DNA of 11,267 nt from Mariprofundales bacterium (lineage in GTDB: Bacteria; Pseudomonadota; Zetaproteobacteria; Mariprofundales; S012-25), in assembly GCA_015487905.1 (NCBI GenBank), contig WFOX01000206.1:1-11267 (forward strand), given 5' to 3'. The notes below the pieces were generated by a model. It was not told where the DNA came from. It ran no database searches and saw only the letters and a list, made by a program, of their open reading frames with translations. Shown in pieces: positions 1 through 6,491 of this stretch (the stretch's first letter is position 1; every line of letters begins with the position of its first letter). A program made the translations under genes and the position numbers.

Positions 1-178
1 AAAAGCGCTCCACGCGCCCTTCCGTATCCACGATCTTCTGCTGGCCCGTGAAGAACGGATGGCAGGCCGAGCAAATCTCCACATGAATGTCGCCGCGCGT
101 GGAACGCGTCTCAAAGGTGTTCCCGCACGAGCAGCGCACGATCGCCTTCTTATACTCCGGATGAATCCCTTGCTTCAC
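1..178 (-). CDS. rpmE: 50S ribosomal protein L31, zinc-binding type (3' end outside window)
   Basis: L31 is a small protein of the large ribosomal subunit that helps bridge the two subunits. The 59 residues visible begin KQGIHPEYKKAIVRCSCGN after the start codon and carry Cys16-x-Cys18 and Cys36-x-x-Cys39. That is the four-cysteine zinc pattern of the C+ form of L31, as opposed to the zinc-free paralogue. The family is usually about 65-90 residues, so only a short C-terminal tail is missing beyond the left edge. The start is GTG at 176-178, chosen because an AAGGAG Shine-Dalgarno (187-192) lies 8 nt upstream and because the protein then starts exactly where L31 proteins do. It follows purB on the same strand after a 64-bp gap, so it may be read through from purB or have its own weak promoter (see 221-249). 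Identification is secure. Confidence 0.96.
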   Translation of the reverse strand, partial: MKQGIHPEYKKAIVRCSCGNTFETRSTRGDIHVEICSACHPFFTGQQKIVDTEGRVERF

Positions 179-220
179 GGCCGCTTCTCCTTCGTGACCT
201 TCTCTGCCAAAGGGGGCGCA

Positions 221-249
221 CTTCTAGCGTCGCAGCCCGGTTTCAGCAA
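221..249 (-). promoter_or_regulatory. Weak sigma70-like promoter candidate for rpmE
   Basis: On the minus strand TTGCTG (244-249, overlapping the purB stop) is followed after exactly 17 nt by TAGAAG (221-226). These match the -35 and -10 consensus at 3/6 and 4/6 positions. The implied start would give a leader of about 35 nt before the rpmE GTG. In GC-rich DNA such matches occur by chance, and read-through from purB is the alternative. Confidence 0.25.
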
Positions 250-1631
250 GCCGAATCTTCGCCGCTTCCAAGCCTGGCAAGCTGGGGTGCAAGCCCCACA
301 TAGCTTGCCGGCGTAAGCGCAAGCAGGCGCTGCTTGGCCTCATCCGGAAGATTCAGCGAGGCGATGAAGGCGCGCATCTCCTGCGCCGTGATCCTGCGCC
401 CGCGCGTAAGCGCCTTGAGCTGTTCGTAAGGATCCGGAAGGCCATAGCGCCGCATCACGGTCTGCACAGCCTCAGCCAACACCTCCCAGTTCTCCTCCAA
501 GTCCTTACGAAGGCGTGCTGGATCCAAAGCGAGCTTGTCTATGCCACGCGCAAGCGAGACAAGCGCGAGCACGAAGTGCCCAAACGCCACGCCGAGATTG
601 CGCATCACCGTGGAATCGGAGAGATCCCGCTGAAAGCGCGAAATCGTGAGCTTGTCCGCGAGCGTGCGGAAAAGCCCGCGCGCAAGCTCCAGATTCCCTT
701 CGGCGTTTTCAAAATCAATGGGATTGACCTTGTGCGGCATCGTGGAGGAGCCCACCTCCTCCTTGCAGAGCGCTTGGCGGAAGTATCCAAGGGAAATGTA
801 ACCCCACACATCGCGCGCAAAATCCACAAGCACATTGCTTGCGCGCGCACAAGCATCCAAAAGCGACGCAAGCCCGTCGTGCGGCTCAATTTGCGTGGTG
901 AGCGGATTCCACACAAGCCCAAGCGATTCCACGAAGCTGCGGGAAAGCGCAAGCCAATCCACTTCGGGATAGGCAACGCAATGCGCCTGAAACGCGCCCG
1001 TGGCCCCATTGATCTTGCCGCAAAGAGGTGCTGTGGCGATCGCCTTGCGCGCACGCGCGAGCCGATGCGCGAACACGGCCCATTCTTTGCCCATCGTCGT
1101 GGGTGTTGCGGGCTGGCCGTGTGTGCGCGCCAGCATCGGCGCCTCCGCCCAGCGCACCGCCGCCTCCTGCACGCGCGCGCGCACGGCATCTAGCCGCGGC
1201 AAGAGAACTTGCTCGCGTGCGCGGGCGAGCAACATGCCATAAGCGAGATTGTTGATGTCCTCGCTCGTGCAAGCAAAGTGCACGAACTCGCGCGCAGAGG
1301 CAAGCGAAGGCCGCTCGGCAAGCTGCGCCCTCAGCCAATACTCCACGGCCTTGACATCGTGATTCGTGCGCCGCTCCAGCTCTTTGACCGCGCGCGCATC
1401 GGCAAGCGAAAAGCCCTCATAAAGGCCGCGCAAAAACGCTGCATCCTGCTCAGAAAACGGAGCCAGCTCCGGGATCTGCTCGCAGCTTGCAAGCGCCATA
1501 AGCCAGCGCACCTCCACTTCCACGCGCGCGCGAATGAGCGCAAACTCGCTGAAGTGTTCGCGCAAGGGCGCAAGCTGCTCCGCATAGCGGCCGTCCAACG
1601 GCGAAATCGCAACAAGCGGATCCAAGCTCAT
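243..1631 (-). CDS. purB: Adenylosuccinate lyase
   Basis: PurB performs two beta-eliminations of fumarate in the cytoplasm: SAICAR to AICAR in de novo purine synthesis, and adenylosuccinate to AMP. The 462-residue product follows E. coli PurB from the first residues (AISPLDGRY at 8-16) to the end. It has THGQPATP (170-177) with the catalytic His171, the fumarase/aspartase-superfamily signature GSSTMPHKVN (294-303) with the mobile-loop catalytic Ser295, and TSEDINN (122-128). Residue numbers coincide with those known for E. coli, so length and start are normal. The ATG at 1629-1631 is preceded by GAGGAG 6 nt upstream and overlaps the hisC stop by 4 bp (ATGA), implying translational coupling. 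It is the last gene of the six-gene block that begins with hflK. Only the last few residues (GSGEDSAC) are not family-like. Function is near certain. Confidence 0.98.
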   Translation of the reverse strand: MSLDPLVAISPLDGRYAEQLAPLREHFSEFALIRARVEVEVRWLMALASCEQIPELAPFSEQDAAFLRGLYEGFSLADARAVKELERRTNHDVKAVEYWLRAQLAERPSLASAREFVHFACTSEDINNLAYGMLLARAREQVLLPRLDAVRARVQEAAVRWAEAPMLARTHGQPATPTTMGKEWAVFAHRLARARKAIATAPLCGKINGATGAFQAHCVAYPEVDWLALSRSFVESLGLVWNPLTTQIEPHDGLASLLDACARASNVLVDFARDVWGYISLGYFRQALCKEEVGSSTMPHKVNPIDFENAEGNLELARGLFRTLADKLTISRFQRDLSDSTVMRNLGVAFGHFVLALVSLARGIDKLALDPARLRKDLEENWEVLAEAVQTVMRRYGLPDPYEQLKALTRGRRITAQEMRAFIASLNLPDEAKQRLLALTPASYVGLAPQLARLGSGEDSAC

Positions 1632-2740
1632 GCCGTCTCCTCGGCGAGGATTTCATCCACGGCGGCAAGCAAGCGCGCATTTTCCTGCGGTGTGCCTACC
1701 GTGATGCGCAGCCACGCCTCCATGCCGTAGGGCGCAAGCGGCCGCGGAATCACGCCGCGCGCCTCTAAAGCCTCCGTCCATCGCTGCGCGCGCGCGGAAG
1801 AAGCAAGGTGCAGCAACACGAAGTTGCCCTCAGAGCGCGCGCCCAAAAGCCCGCGCGCAGCCAACGCCTCTTCAAGCCGTGCGCGCTCCTCCAACACGAG
1901 CTGCACATGCCTGCGCATCCAGTCCTCTTCACCGAGTGCCGCAAGCGCCGCCACCTGCGCGAGGCGATTGACATTGAAAGGCTCGCGCACGCGCTCCACA
2001 AGGCTTGCGATCTCAGGATCCATCCACGCATAGCCCACGCGCAGTCCCGCAAGGCCCCAGGCCTTGGAAAAGGTGCGCACGCGCACAAGCCCCGGATGCG
2101 CAAGCGGCACACGGGCGGCCTCCGGGTGCGCCGCCACCACATACTCCCAATAGGCCTCATCCAGAAGCACGATCACCTCTTCGGGCACGCCTTCCAAAAA
2201 CTCGGCAAGCAACTCCGGCGCATGCCAGCTTCCCGTGGGATTGTTCGGATTGGCGATGCACACGATTTTCGTGCGCGGCGTGATCGCCTCGGCCATCGCG
2301 GCCAAGTCATGGGCAAGGCCATCCGCTTCGGGCACCGCAACCACGCGCGCGCCCGCAGCCGTCGCCGCCAGGCGATAGACGATGAAGCCGCGGCGGCTGA
2401 CCACGACCTCATCGTGAGGGCCTGCAAAGGTGCGGATCACAAGCTCAATGACCTCGTTGGAGCCGTTGCCGAGCACGAGCGCTTCCTTGGCAACCCCCAA
2501 TCGGGCGGCGAGCGCCTCTTTGAGTGCGCGCGCATCGCCATCGGGATAGCGATGCACGCGCGCGGCTTCCCTGCGAATCGCCTGGAGCACCGCAGGCGGC
2601 GGGCCGAACGGGTTTTCGTTGGAAGCAAGCTTCGCGCCATCCTTGATGCCGCGCTCGGCAAGCAGCACCTCCTCCGGCTTGCCCGGCACATAGGGCGCAA
2701 GTTCCCGCACCCACGGCACAGCACGCTGCATCCAGCTCAC
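1628..2740 (-). CDS. hisC: Histidinol-phosphate/aromatic aminotransferase (HisC-type, PLP enzyme)
   Basis: This is a fold-type I, PLP-dependent aminotransferase of the HisC family; 370 residues, the usual length. Visible motifs are SNENPFGPP (40-48), NPNNPTG (164-170), DEAY (194-197), and SKAWGLAGLRVGY (225-237) with the Schiff-base Lys226 and phosphate-binding Arg234. LRITVGT near the C terminus carries the substrate-carboxylate arginine (345). I place the start at GTG 2738-2740, in a GTGA overlap with the pheA stop and 4 nt after a GGAGG (2745-2749). The frame stays open further upstream but there only shadows pheA. ATG at 2729-2731 is the alternative start, 13 nt from the SD. HisC makes histidinol phosphate in histidine synthesis. 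Directly behind pheA, as in the pheA-hisC clusters of pseudomonads, it may instead, or also, transaminate phenylpyruvate or other aromatic keto acids. Family certain, substrate uncertain. Confidence 0.93.
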   Translation of the reverse strand: MSWMQRAVPWVRELAPYVPGKPEEVLLAERGIKDGAKLASNENPFGPPPAVLQAIRREAARVHRYPDGDARALKEALAARLGVAKEALVLGNGSNEVIELVIRTFAGPHDEVVVSRRGFIVYRLAATAAGARVVAVPEADGLAHDLAAMAEAITPRTKIVCIANPNNPTGSWHAPELLAEFLEGVPEEVIVLLDEAYWEYVVAAHPEAARVPLAHPGLVRVRTFSKAWGLAGLRVGYAWMDPEIASLVERVREPFNVNRLAQVAALAALGEEDWMRRHVQLVLEERARLEEALAARGLLGARSEGNFVLLHLASSARAQRWTEALEARGVIPRPLAPYGMEAWLRITVGTPQENARLLAAVDEILAEETA

Positions 2741-3855
2741 AAGACCTCCCCTTGCGGATAGGAACCGAGCACGCGCAGCTCCACGCCCTCCAAGCGCTCG
2801 GCCTCTGCAAGCGCTCCCAAAAGCGGTTCGCGTTCGCGATGCCCTTCGGCGTCTATGAAGAAGAAGTATTCCCATGCGCGCCGCCGCGAAGGCCGCGACT
2901 CAATGCGCGTAAGCCCCACACCGCGCTCCGCAAACGGCTTGAGAAGCTGAAACAACGCCCCGGGCCGGTCTTCTACGGACACAAGCATCGTCGTGCGATC
3001 GCGGCCTGTGGGCGCGGCGTCATGACGCCCGATCACGAAAAAGCGCGTGCGATTGTCGCGCTGGTCTTCAATGTTCGGCGCGAGAATGTGCAATCCCAGC
3101 GCATCGGCGAGCGCGCGCGGCCCGATCGCGGCCGCCTGCTCCCCTTCCTCCAATGCGCGCTTGGCCGCCGCCGCCGTGGACGCCTCCTCTATGCGCGCCG
3201 CATGCGCAAGCTTGCTATCCAGCCAGCGGCGGCACTGCGCAAGCGCCTGGGGATGCGAATACACGCGCTGCACAGAGGCAAGCGATGACGCTTTGGAGAG
3301 AAGCTGGTGATGCACCGCAAGCACGATCTCAGCGCACACGCGCACGCGCCGCGCAGGCATCGCAAACAAGTCCAAGGTTTGCCCGACTGCGCCTTCCAGC
3401 ACATTCTCCACGGGCACGACACCGTAGTGCGCGCGCTCGGCCTCCACAGCCGCAAAGACCTCCTCCAGCGTGGCGCAGGGCACGAAGTCGGCGCCTGCGC
3501 CGAAGTGCCGGCGCGCGGCTTCGTAAGAAAAGGTGCCCACCGGTCCCAAAAACGCGACCGCAAGCGGCTGCTCCAAGGAAAGGCAGGCGCCGATGATCTC
3601 GCGGAAGATCGCATGCACGGCCGCATCCGAAAGGACAGGTGTATGCGCGCGCTCGCTGTGCTTGCGATGCCGTGCAAGCAGCCTGCGCACGACCTCGGCC
3701 TCGCGGCTCGGCACATAAAACGCCTGCGCGCCATGCGCGCGTTTGTGCATGCCGATGCGATAGGCAAGCTCCGCGCGCCGCTCCAAAAGATCCAAGATTT
3801 TCACATCCAGCGCATCAATCTCGGCGCGCAGATCCGCAAGCGTGCGATCCTTCAT
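2737..3855 (-). CDS. pheA: Bifunctional chorismate mutase/prephenate dehydratase (P-protein)
   Basis: PheA converts chorismate to prephenate and then to phenylpyruvate, the committed branch to phenylalanine, in the cytoplasm. The 372 residues contain three domains. The AroQ-type chorismate mutase (about 1-92) has Arg10, Arg27, Lys38 and Glu52 in active-site positions, with Glu86 in FREII where E. coli has Gln88. The prephenate dehydratase (about 97-276) has GPVGTFS (104-110), VPVEN (147-151) and DNRTRFFVI (267-275). The C-terminal ACT regulatory domain (about 288-366) has GALFQLL (299-305) and ESRP (319-322), the elements linked to phenylalanine feedback binding. Length and order are normal. 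The ATG at 3853-3855 directly abuts the stop of the DUF2065 gene (TAGATG), and a GAGGTG Shine-Dalgarno (3859-3864) lies in that gene's last codons. The 3' end overlaps hisC by 4 bp. No leader-peptide attenuator is possible here because there is no intergenic space, so control is probably by the ACT domain. Confidence 0.97.
   Translation of the reverse strand: MKDRTLADLRAEIDALDVKILDLLERRAELAYRIGMHKRAHGAQAFYVPSREAEVVRRLLARHRKHSERAHTPVLSDAAVHAIFREIIGACLSLEQPLAVAFLGPVGTFSYEAARRHFGAGADFVPCATLEEVFAAVEAERAHYGVVPVENVLEGAVGQTLDLFAMPARRVRVCAEIVLAVHHQLLSKASSLASVQRVYSHPQALAQCRRWLDSKLAHAARIEEASTAAAAKRALEEGEQAAAIGPRALADALGLHILAPNIEDQRDNRTRFFVIGRHDAAPTGRDRTTMLVSVEDRPGALFQLLKPFAERGVGLTRIESRPSRRRAWEYFFFIDAEGHREREPLLGALAEAERLEGVELRVLGSYPQGEVL
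2741..2753 (-). promoter_or_regulatory. Shine-Dalgarno that decides the hisC start
   Basis: On the minus strand AAGGGGAGGT lies inside the last codons of pheA and ends 3 nt before the GTG at 2740. Its GGAGG core (2745-2749) is 4 nt from the GTG but 13 nt from the next in-frame ATG (2731). This favours GTG, which also forms a GTGA overlap with the pheA stop codon. Confidence 0.7.
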
Positions 3856-4044
3856 CTACACCTCGCGCGCCAAATAGACGATAAGCCAACCCAGCGCCAT
3901 GCCGAGGATACCGGCCACGCGCAAAAGCTGCGGGGAGGATTGCCGCACAATCTCCATCCCGCGCTGCATCGCGCGCGGAAACAGCGCATACAGCGCCCCT
4001 TCAATCACGAACACCAGCCCCAAAGCCGCGAGAAAGTCTCTCAC
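3856..4044 (-). CDS. DUF2065 (YjeT-like) small inner-membrane protein
   Basis: The product has 62 residues with two hydrophobic segments, about 3-23 (FLAALGLVFVIEGALYALF) and about 40-58 (LLRVAGILGMALGWLIVYL), joined by a basic, polar loop. This matches the DUF2065 family, whose E. coli member YjeT lies directly after hflK-hflC; the position here is the same. The function of the family is not known. Location behind hflC suggests a role at the inner membrane near the HflKC-FtsH complex, but that is inference. The start is GTG at 4042-4044, overlapping the hflC stop by 4 bp (GTGA). The stop TAG (3856-3858) is followed immediately by the pheA ATG. Confidence 0.88.
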   Translation of the reverse strand: MRDFLAALGLVFVIEGALYALFPRAMQRGMEIVRQSSPQLLRVAGILGMALGWLIVYLAREV

Positions 4045-4925
4045 CGCTCTTTCGCAAACGCGCGCGCAAACAGCCGAAAGACTTCCGAGCGCGGCGTGAT
4101 CACGAGCACATCCCCCTCATGCACGGAACGCTTGAGCAGTTCCAACTCGCGCAAAAACGCGAAAAACTCCGGGTCTTTCCCATAAGCGCTCGCATAGATG
4201 CGCGCAGCCTCGGCATCCGCTTCGCCCTTGATAAGCTGCGCCTTGCGATAGGCCTCGGCCAAGATCGTCTTGCGCTCTTTTTCCGCGCGCGCGCGAATCT
4301 CGCGCGCCGCCTCTTCGCCCTCGGAGCGATATTGGCGCGCAATGCGCATGCGCTCGGCCTTCATGCGCCGAAACACGGCATCCAGATTCTCAGGCGGCAA
4401 GTCGGCGCGCTTGATGCGCACATCCACGATCTCCACGCCGAGCTTGCGCACCTCGGCATCGGCGCTTTTCGCGATGCGGCGCATGAGCGCGGCGCGCAAC
4501 CTTCCGTGCTCACCGCCTGTCACGATCTCATGCAAGGTGTGCTGGCCCAGCACCTCGCGCACCTTGCCGCGCACGACATCCTCCATGCGCGCAGCCACCG
4601 CGGCTTGCGTGCGCGCAACCTGATACACCTTGAGGGGATCCACGATGCGCCAGCGCGTAAAGTGATCCACGAGCAAGGTTTTCTTGTCCTTCGTGATCAC
4701 CTCATTCGGCGCCGCATCGCTCTCCAAAAGCCGCCGATCGTAGCGCACGACCGTTTGCACGGGCCAAGGAAGCTTGAAGTAAAGCCCAGGGTCGCGAATC
4801 ACGCGCTTGGGCTTGCCGAACTGGAGCACCAGCGCTTGCTCGCGCTGATCCACGACGAAGGCGCTTGCGGCGAGCAGAACCGCTGCAAGCGCAACGAACA
4901 CGCCGGCTGCGCGTATGCCCGTCAT
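4041..4925 (-). CDS. hflC: FtsH protease modulator subunit HflC (SPFH/band 7)
   Basis: HflC forms with HflK a large inner-membrane cage around the AAA+ protease FtsH and modulates its degradation of membrane and soluble substrates. The 294-residue protein has an N-terminal membrane anchor (about 5-25). The SPFH/band 7 domain starts at VDQREQALVLQFGKPKR and contains GLYFKLPWPVQ and the family-typical RRIAKSADAEVRKLGVEI stretch. A long Ala/Glu/Arg-rich coiled coil (about 195-250) and a C-terminal region containing DVLVITPRSEVF follow. Length is close to the usual 290-335. The ATG at 4923-4925 overlaps the hflK stop by 4 bp (ATGA), with GGAGGT 6 nt upstream (4932-4937). Order hflK-hflC-DUF2065 is the standard one. 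Identification is secure. Confidence 0.97.
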   Translation of the reverse strand: MTGIRAAGVFVALAAVLLAASAFVVDQREQALVLQFGKPKRVIRDPGLYFKLPWPVQTVVRYDRRLLESDAAPNEVITKDKKTLLVDHFTRWRIVDPLKVYQVARTQAAVAARMEDVVRGKVREVLGQHTLHEIVTGGEHGRLRAALMRRIAKSADAEVRKLGVEIVDVRIKRADLPPENLDAVFRRMKAERMRIARQYRSEGEEAAREIRARAEKERKTILAEAYRKAQLIKGEADAEAARIYASAYGKDPEFFAFLRELELLKRSVHEGDVLVITPRSEVFRLFARAFAKER

Positions 4926-5977
4926 CGCTGCACCTCCACCTTGGCGCCGAAGCGATCCAGCGGCAGATAAGGCAGCATGCGCTCGGCCACGCGTGCATCC
5001 AGAATCACCTTCTTCACGCGCGCAAGCACCTCCTGCATCGCATCCAAATACAGCCGCCGCTTGGTCACCTCCGGCGCCTTGTGATAGGCGGCAAGCAGCT
5101 TCAAAAACCGCGCCGCATCACCCTTGGCGCGCGCCACGAGATCGGCGCGATAGGCCTCAGCATCCAGCACCATCTTGCGCGCCTCCCCGCGCGCCTTGGG
5201 AAGAATGTCGTTCGCATAGGCCTGTGCCTCGTTCTTCGCGCGCTCCTTGTCCTCGCGCGCGCTCGCCACATCCTTGAACTCCTTGATGACCTCTTGGGGC
5301 GGCTGCACATCTTGCAGCTTCACGGTCACGACTTGAATGCCCGCCTTGTAGCCGTCCAAGATCCGTTGCGTCAGCGCTTGGCACTCCTGCTCCACGCGCG
5401 CCTTTTCGGTTGTGAGCACATCGTCAATGAGCGTGCGGCCGATCACCTCGCGCATCGCGGATTCCGCTGCATCGCGCACGGTCTTGACCACCCGGCGATG
5501 GTTGATGTTGAAGAGATAATCCTCAATGTCGCGGATGCGGTATTGGACGATGAATGAGAGATCCACGACATTTTCGTCTTTGGTGAGCATGAGCGACTCA
5601 CTCGGCCGCTTGCGGATCGCGCCGTCCGGATAGAGCCGAAAGCCGATTTCAATGCGCTGAATGCGCGTAACCGGCGCCTTTTCCACCTGCTCAATCGGAT
5701 AGGGAAAGTGCCAATGCAGCCCCGGGCCGACGGTGGCGATGTATTTGCCGAAGCGCAACACCACGGCCGCCTCATCCGCAGCGACGACATAAAACCCGCT
5801 TGCCACCCAAAGCAGGAACAAAAGCCCCGCAACGATTCCCACAAGCGCCTCCGGCGGCGGCCCCTCGCCGCCGAAACGCTGCTGCATCTGCGCGCGCGCG
5901 CGCCGCAAGACCTCGTCCAAATCGGGGCCTGCGCGTTTCCCCCAAGGGCTGTTGGGGTCAGGCGGCGACCAAGGCAT
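4922..5977 (-). CDS. hflK: FtsH protease modulator subunit HflK (SPFH/band 7)
   Basis: HflK is the partner of HflC in the inner-membrane complex that surrounds and regulates FtsH. The 351 residues comprise a proline/glycine-rich cytoplasmic N terminus (MPWSPPDPNSPWGKR, then DLDEVLRR), one transmembrane helix (about 44-64), and the SPFH domain. The SPFH domain begins at ADEAAVVLRFGKY and contains GLHWHFPYPIE and LTKDENVVDLSFIVQYR. An Ala/Glu/Lys-rich coiled coil (about 240-290) and YLPLDRFGAKVEVQR at the C terminus follow. It lacks the long Gln/Ser/Asn-rich tail seen after the LPLD motif in E. coli HflK. The ATG at 5975-5977 has AAGGAGGG just upstream (5981-5988). The 106 bp separating it from ssrA must hold its promoter unless it is read through from ssrA. 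I see only GATAAG (6001-6006) as a poor -10 candidate. It is the first gene of the six-gene overlapped block. Confidence 0.97.
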   Translation of the reverse strand: MPWSPPDPNSPWGKRAGPDLDEVLRRARAQMQQRFGGEGPPPEALVGIVAGLLFLLWVASGFYVVAADEAAVVLRFGKYIATVGPGLHWHFPYPIEQVEKAPVTRIQRIEIGFRLYPDGAIRKRPSESLMLTKDENVVDLSFIVQYRIRDIEDYLFNINHRRVVKTVRDAAESAMREVIGRTLIDDVLTTEKARVEQECQALTQRILDGYKAGIQVVTVKLQDVQPPQEVIKEFKDVASAREDKERAKNEAQAYANDILPKARGEARKMVLDAEAYRADLVARAKGDAARFLKLLAAYHKAPEVTKRRLYLDAMQEVLARVKKVILDARVAERMLPYLPLDRFGAKVEVQR

Positions 5978-6083
5978 ATGCCCTCCTTCGGTGGCTGGCG
6001 CTTATCGGCCCCGAACCCTAGGGCTTGATGGCCGCGCGCGCACCCACCTGCGCATCGCCGCCTTTTGAGCCTCATCGGGAAAC

Positions 6084-6443
6084 TGGTGGAGGCGGAGGGA
6101 ATCGAACCCTCGTCCGGAGACCTTCCCCCTGCGGGTCTACATGCTTAGCCCGTTCTTGCTTGCGCGCGGAAGCCGCCGAACGGGCGAGGCGCTCTTCCGC
6201 GCCGCCTCGCTTGGCATGTCATCGCACGGCCACGAGGCCCAAGCCGCGCGATCCAGCCCGTCTTGCACGCCCCCGCTCCCCGAGGCGACGGGCGACCTCA
6301 GAGGCGGGGTCGCCTAGTTACGCAGCGTAGGCGAGAGCGACGTCGTCGTTGGCACTTATTGGCCGTGGCCCAGATCTCAGGCTGAGCCGCCCTGGCATGC
6401 ACCACAGGGTTCCGCTTCTCCGTCGAACCCTGATTTCGCCCCC
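6084..6443 (-). ncRNA. ssrA: tmRNA (transfer-messenger RNA), one-piece
   Basis: tmRNA enters ribosomes stalled on broken mRNA as an alanyl-tRNA mimic, then encodes a degradation tag. The 360-nt gene begins GGGGGCG (6443-6437) and ends CGCCTCC-A-CCA (6094-6084). These pair over all 7 acceptor positions with a G3-U wobble, the alanine identity element. The T-arm GAGGG-TTCGATT-CCCTC precedes the 3' acceptor strand, and CCA is encoded. Other conserved blocks are TTCGACGG near the 5' end, GGTGCATGCC before pseudoknot 1, GGCTAAGCATGTAGAC near the 3' end, and CCGGACGAGGGTTCGA. After the tag stop codon a perfect 7-bp hairpin (GGCGACC...GGTCGCC) matches helix 5. The order is the standard linear one, not permuted. 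No clear terminator follows: a GCGCA/TGCGC stem about 45 nt downstream lacks a T-run. Upstream is ubiA, downstream hflK. Confidence 0.97.
6318..6353 (-). other. tmRNA tag reading frame (ANDDVALAYAA)
   Basis: Within ssrA, after the AATAAGT that precedes the resume codon, the frame GCC AAC GAC GAC GTC GCT CTC GCC TAC GCT GCG TAA encodes ANDDVALAYAA, counting the resume-codon Ala and excluding the Ala carried by the tmRNA itself. The AND start and the terminal Ala-Ala are conserved features of tags. The residue before the last two alanines is Tyr instead of the common Leu (E. coli tag ends YALAA). Resume codon placement is inferred by homology to E. coli. Confidence 0.9.
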
Positions 6444-6462
6444 ATTCGGCGAAGGGATCGCG

Positions 6463-6491
6463 ATTGTAGGCTCAGCTAAGAAGATCCGCAA
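6463..6491 (-). promoter_or_regulatory. Sigma70-type promoter candidate for ssrA
   Basis: On the minus strand TTGCGG (6486-6491, 3/6 to the -35 consensus) is followed after exactly 17 nt by TACAAT (6463-6468, 5/6 to the -10 consensus). The start would fall near 6456, giving a pre-tmRNA leader of about a dozen nt before the mature 5' end at 6443. That suits RNase P processing. The element straddles the last codons and the stop of ubiA. Confidence 0.6.

Noticed and set aside
2741..2875. Extension of hisC to an in-frame start at 2875.
   Set aside because: The extra 45 residues are Arg-rich, overlap the pheA ACT domain and are absent from the family. GTG 2740 has the Shine-Dalgarno and the GTGA overlap.
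1808..4970. Several long plus-strand open frames (1808-2761, 3307-4185, 4119-4970) opposite hisC, pheA/DUF2065 and hflC.
   Set aside because: They are His/Arg/Ala-rich with no recognisable domains and lie exactly opposite well-identified genes. Long antisense frames are expected at this GC content.
6020..6083. A GCGCA-GGTGGG-TGCGC stem just after ssrA as a terminator.
   Set aside because: The stem is only 5 bp and no T-run follows, so it does not meet the form of an intrinsic terminator.
6084..6443. Possibility of a permuted, two-piece tmRNA.
   Set aside because: The 5' acceptor strand, tag and 3' T-arm/acceptor lie in standard linear order, and the ends pair perfectly.
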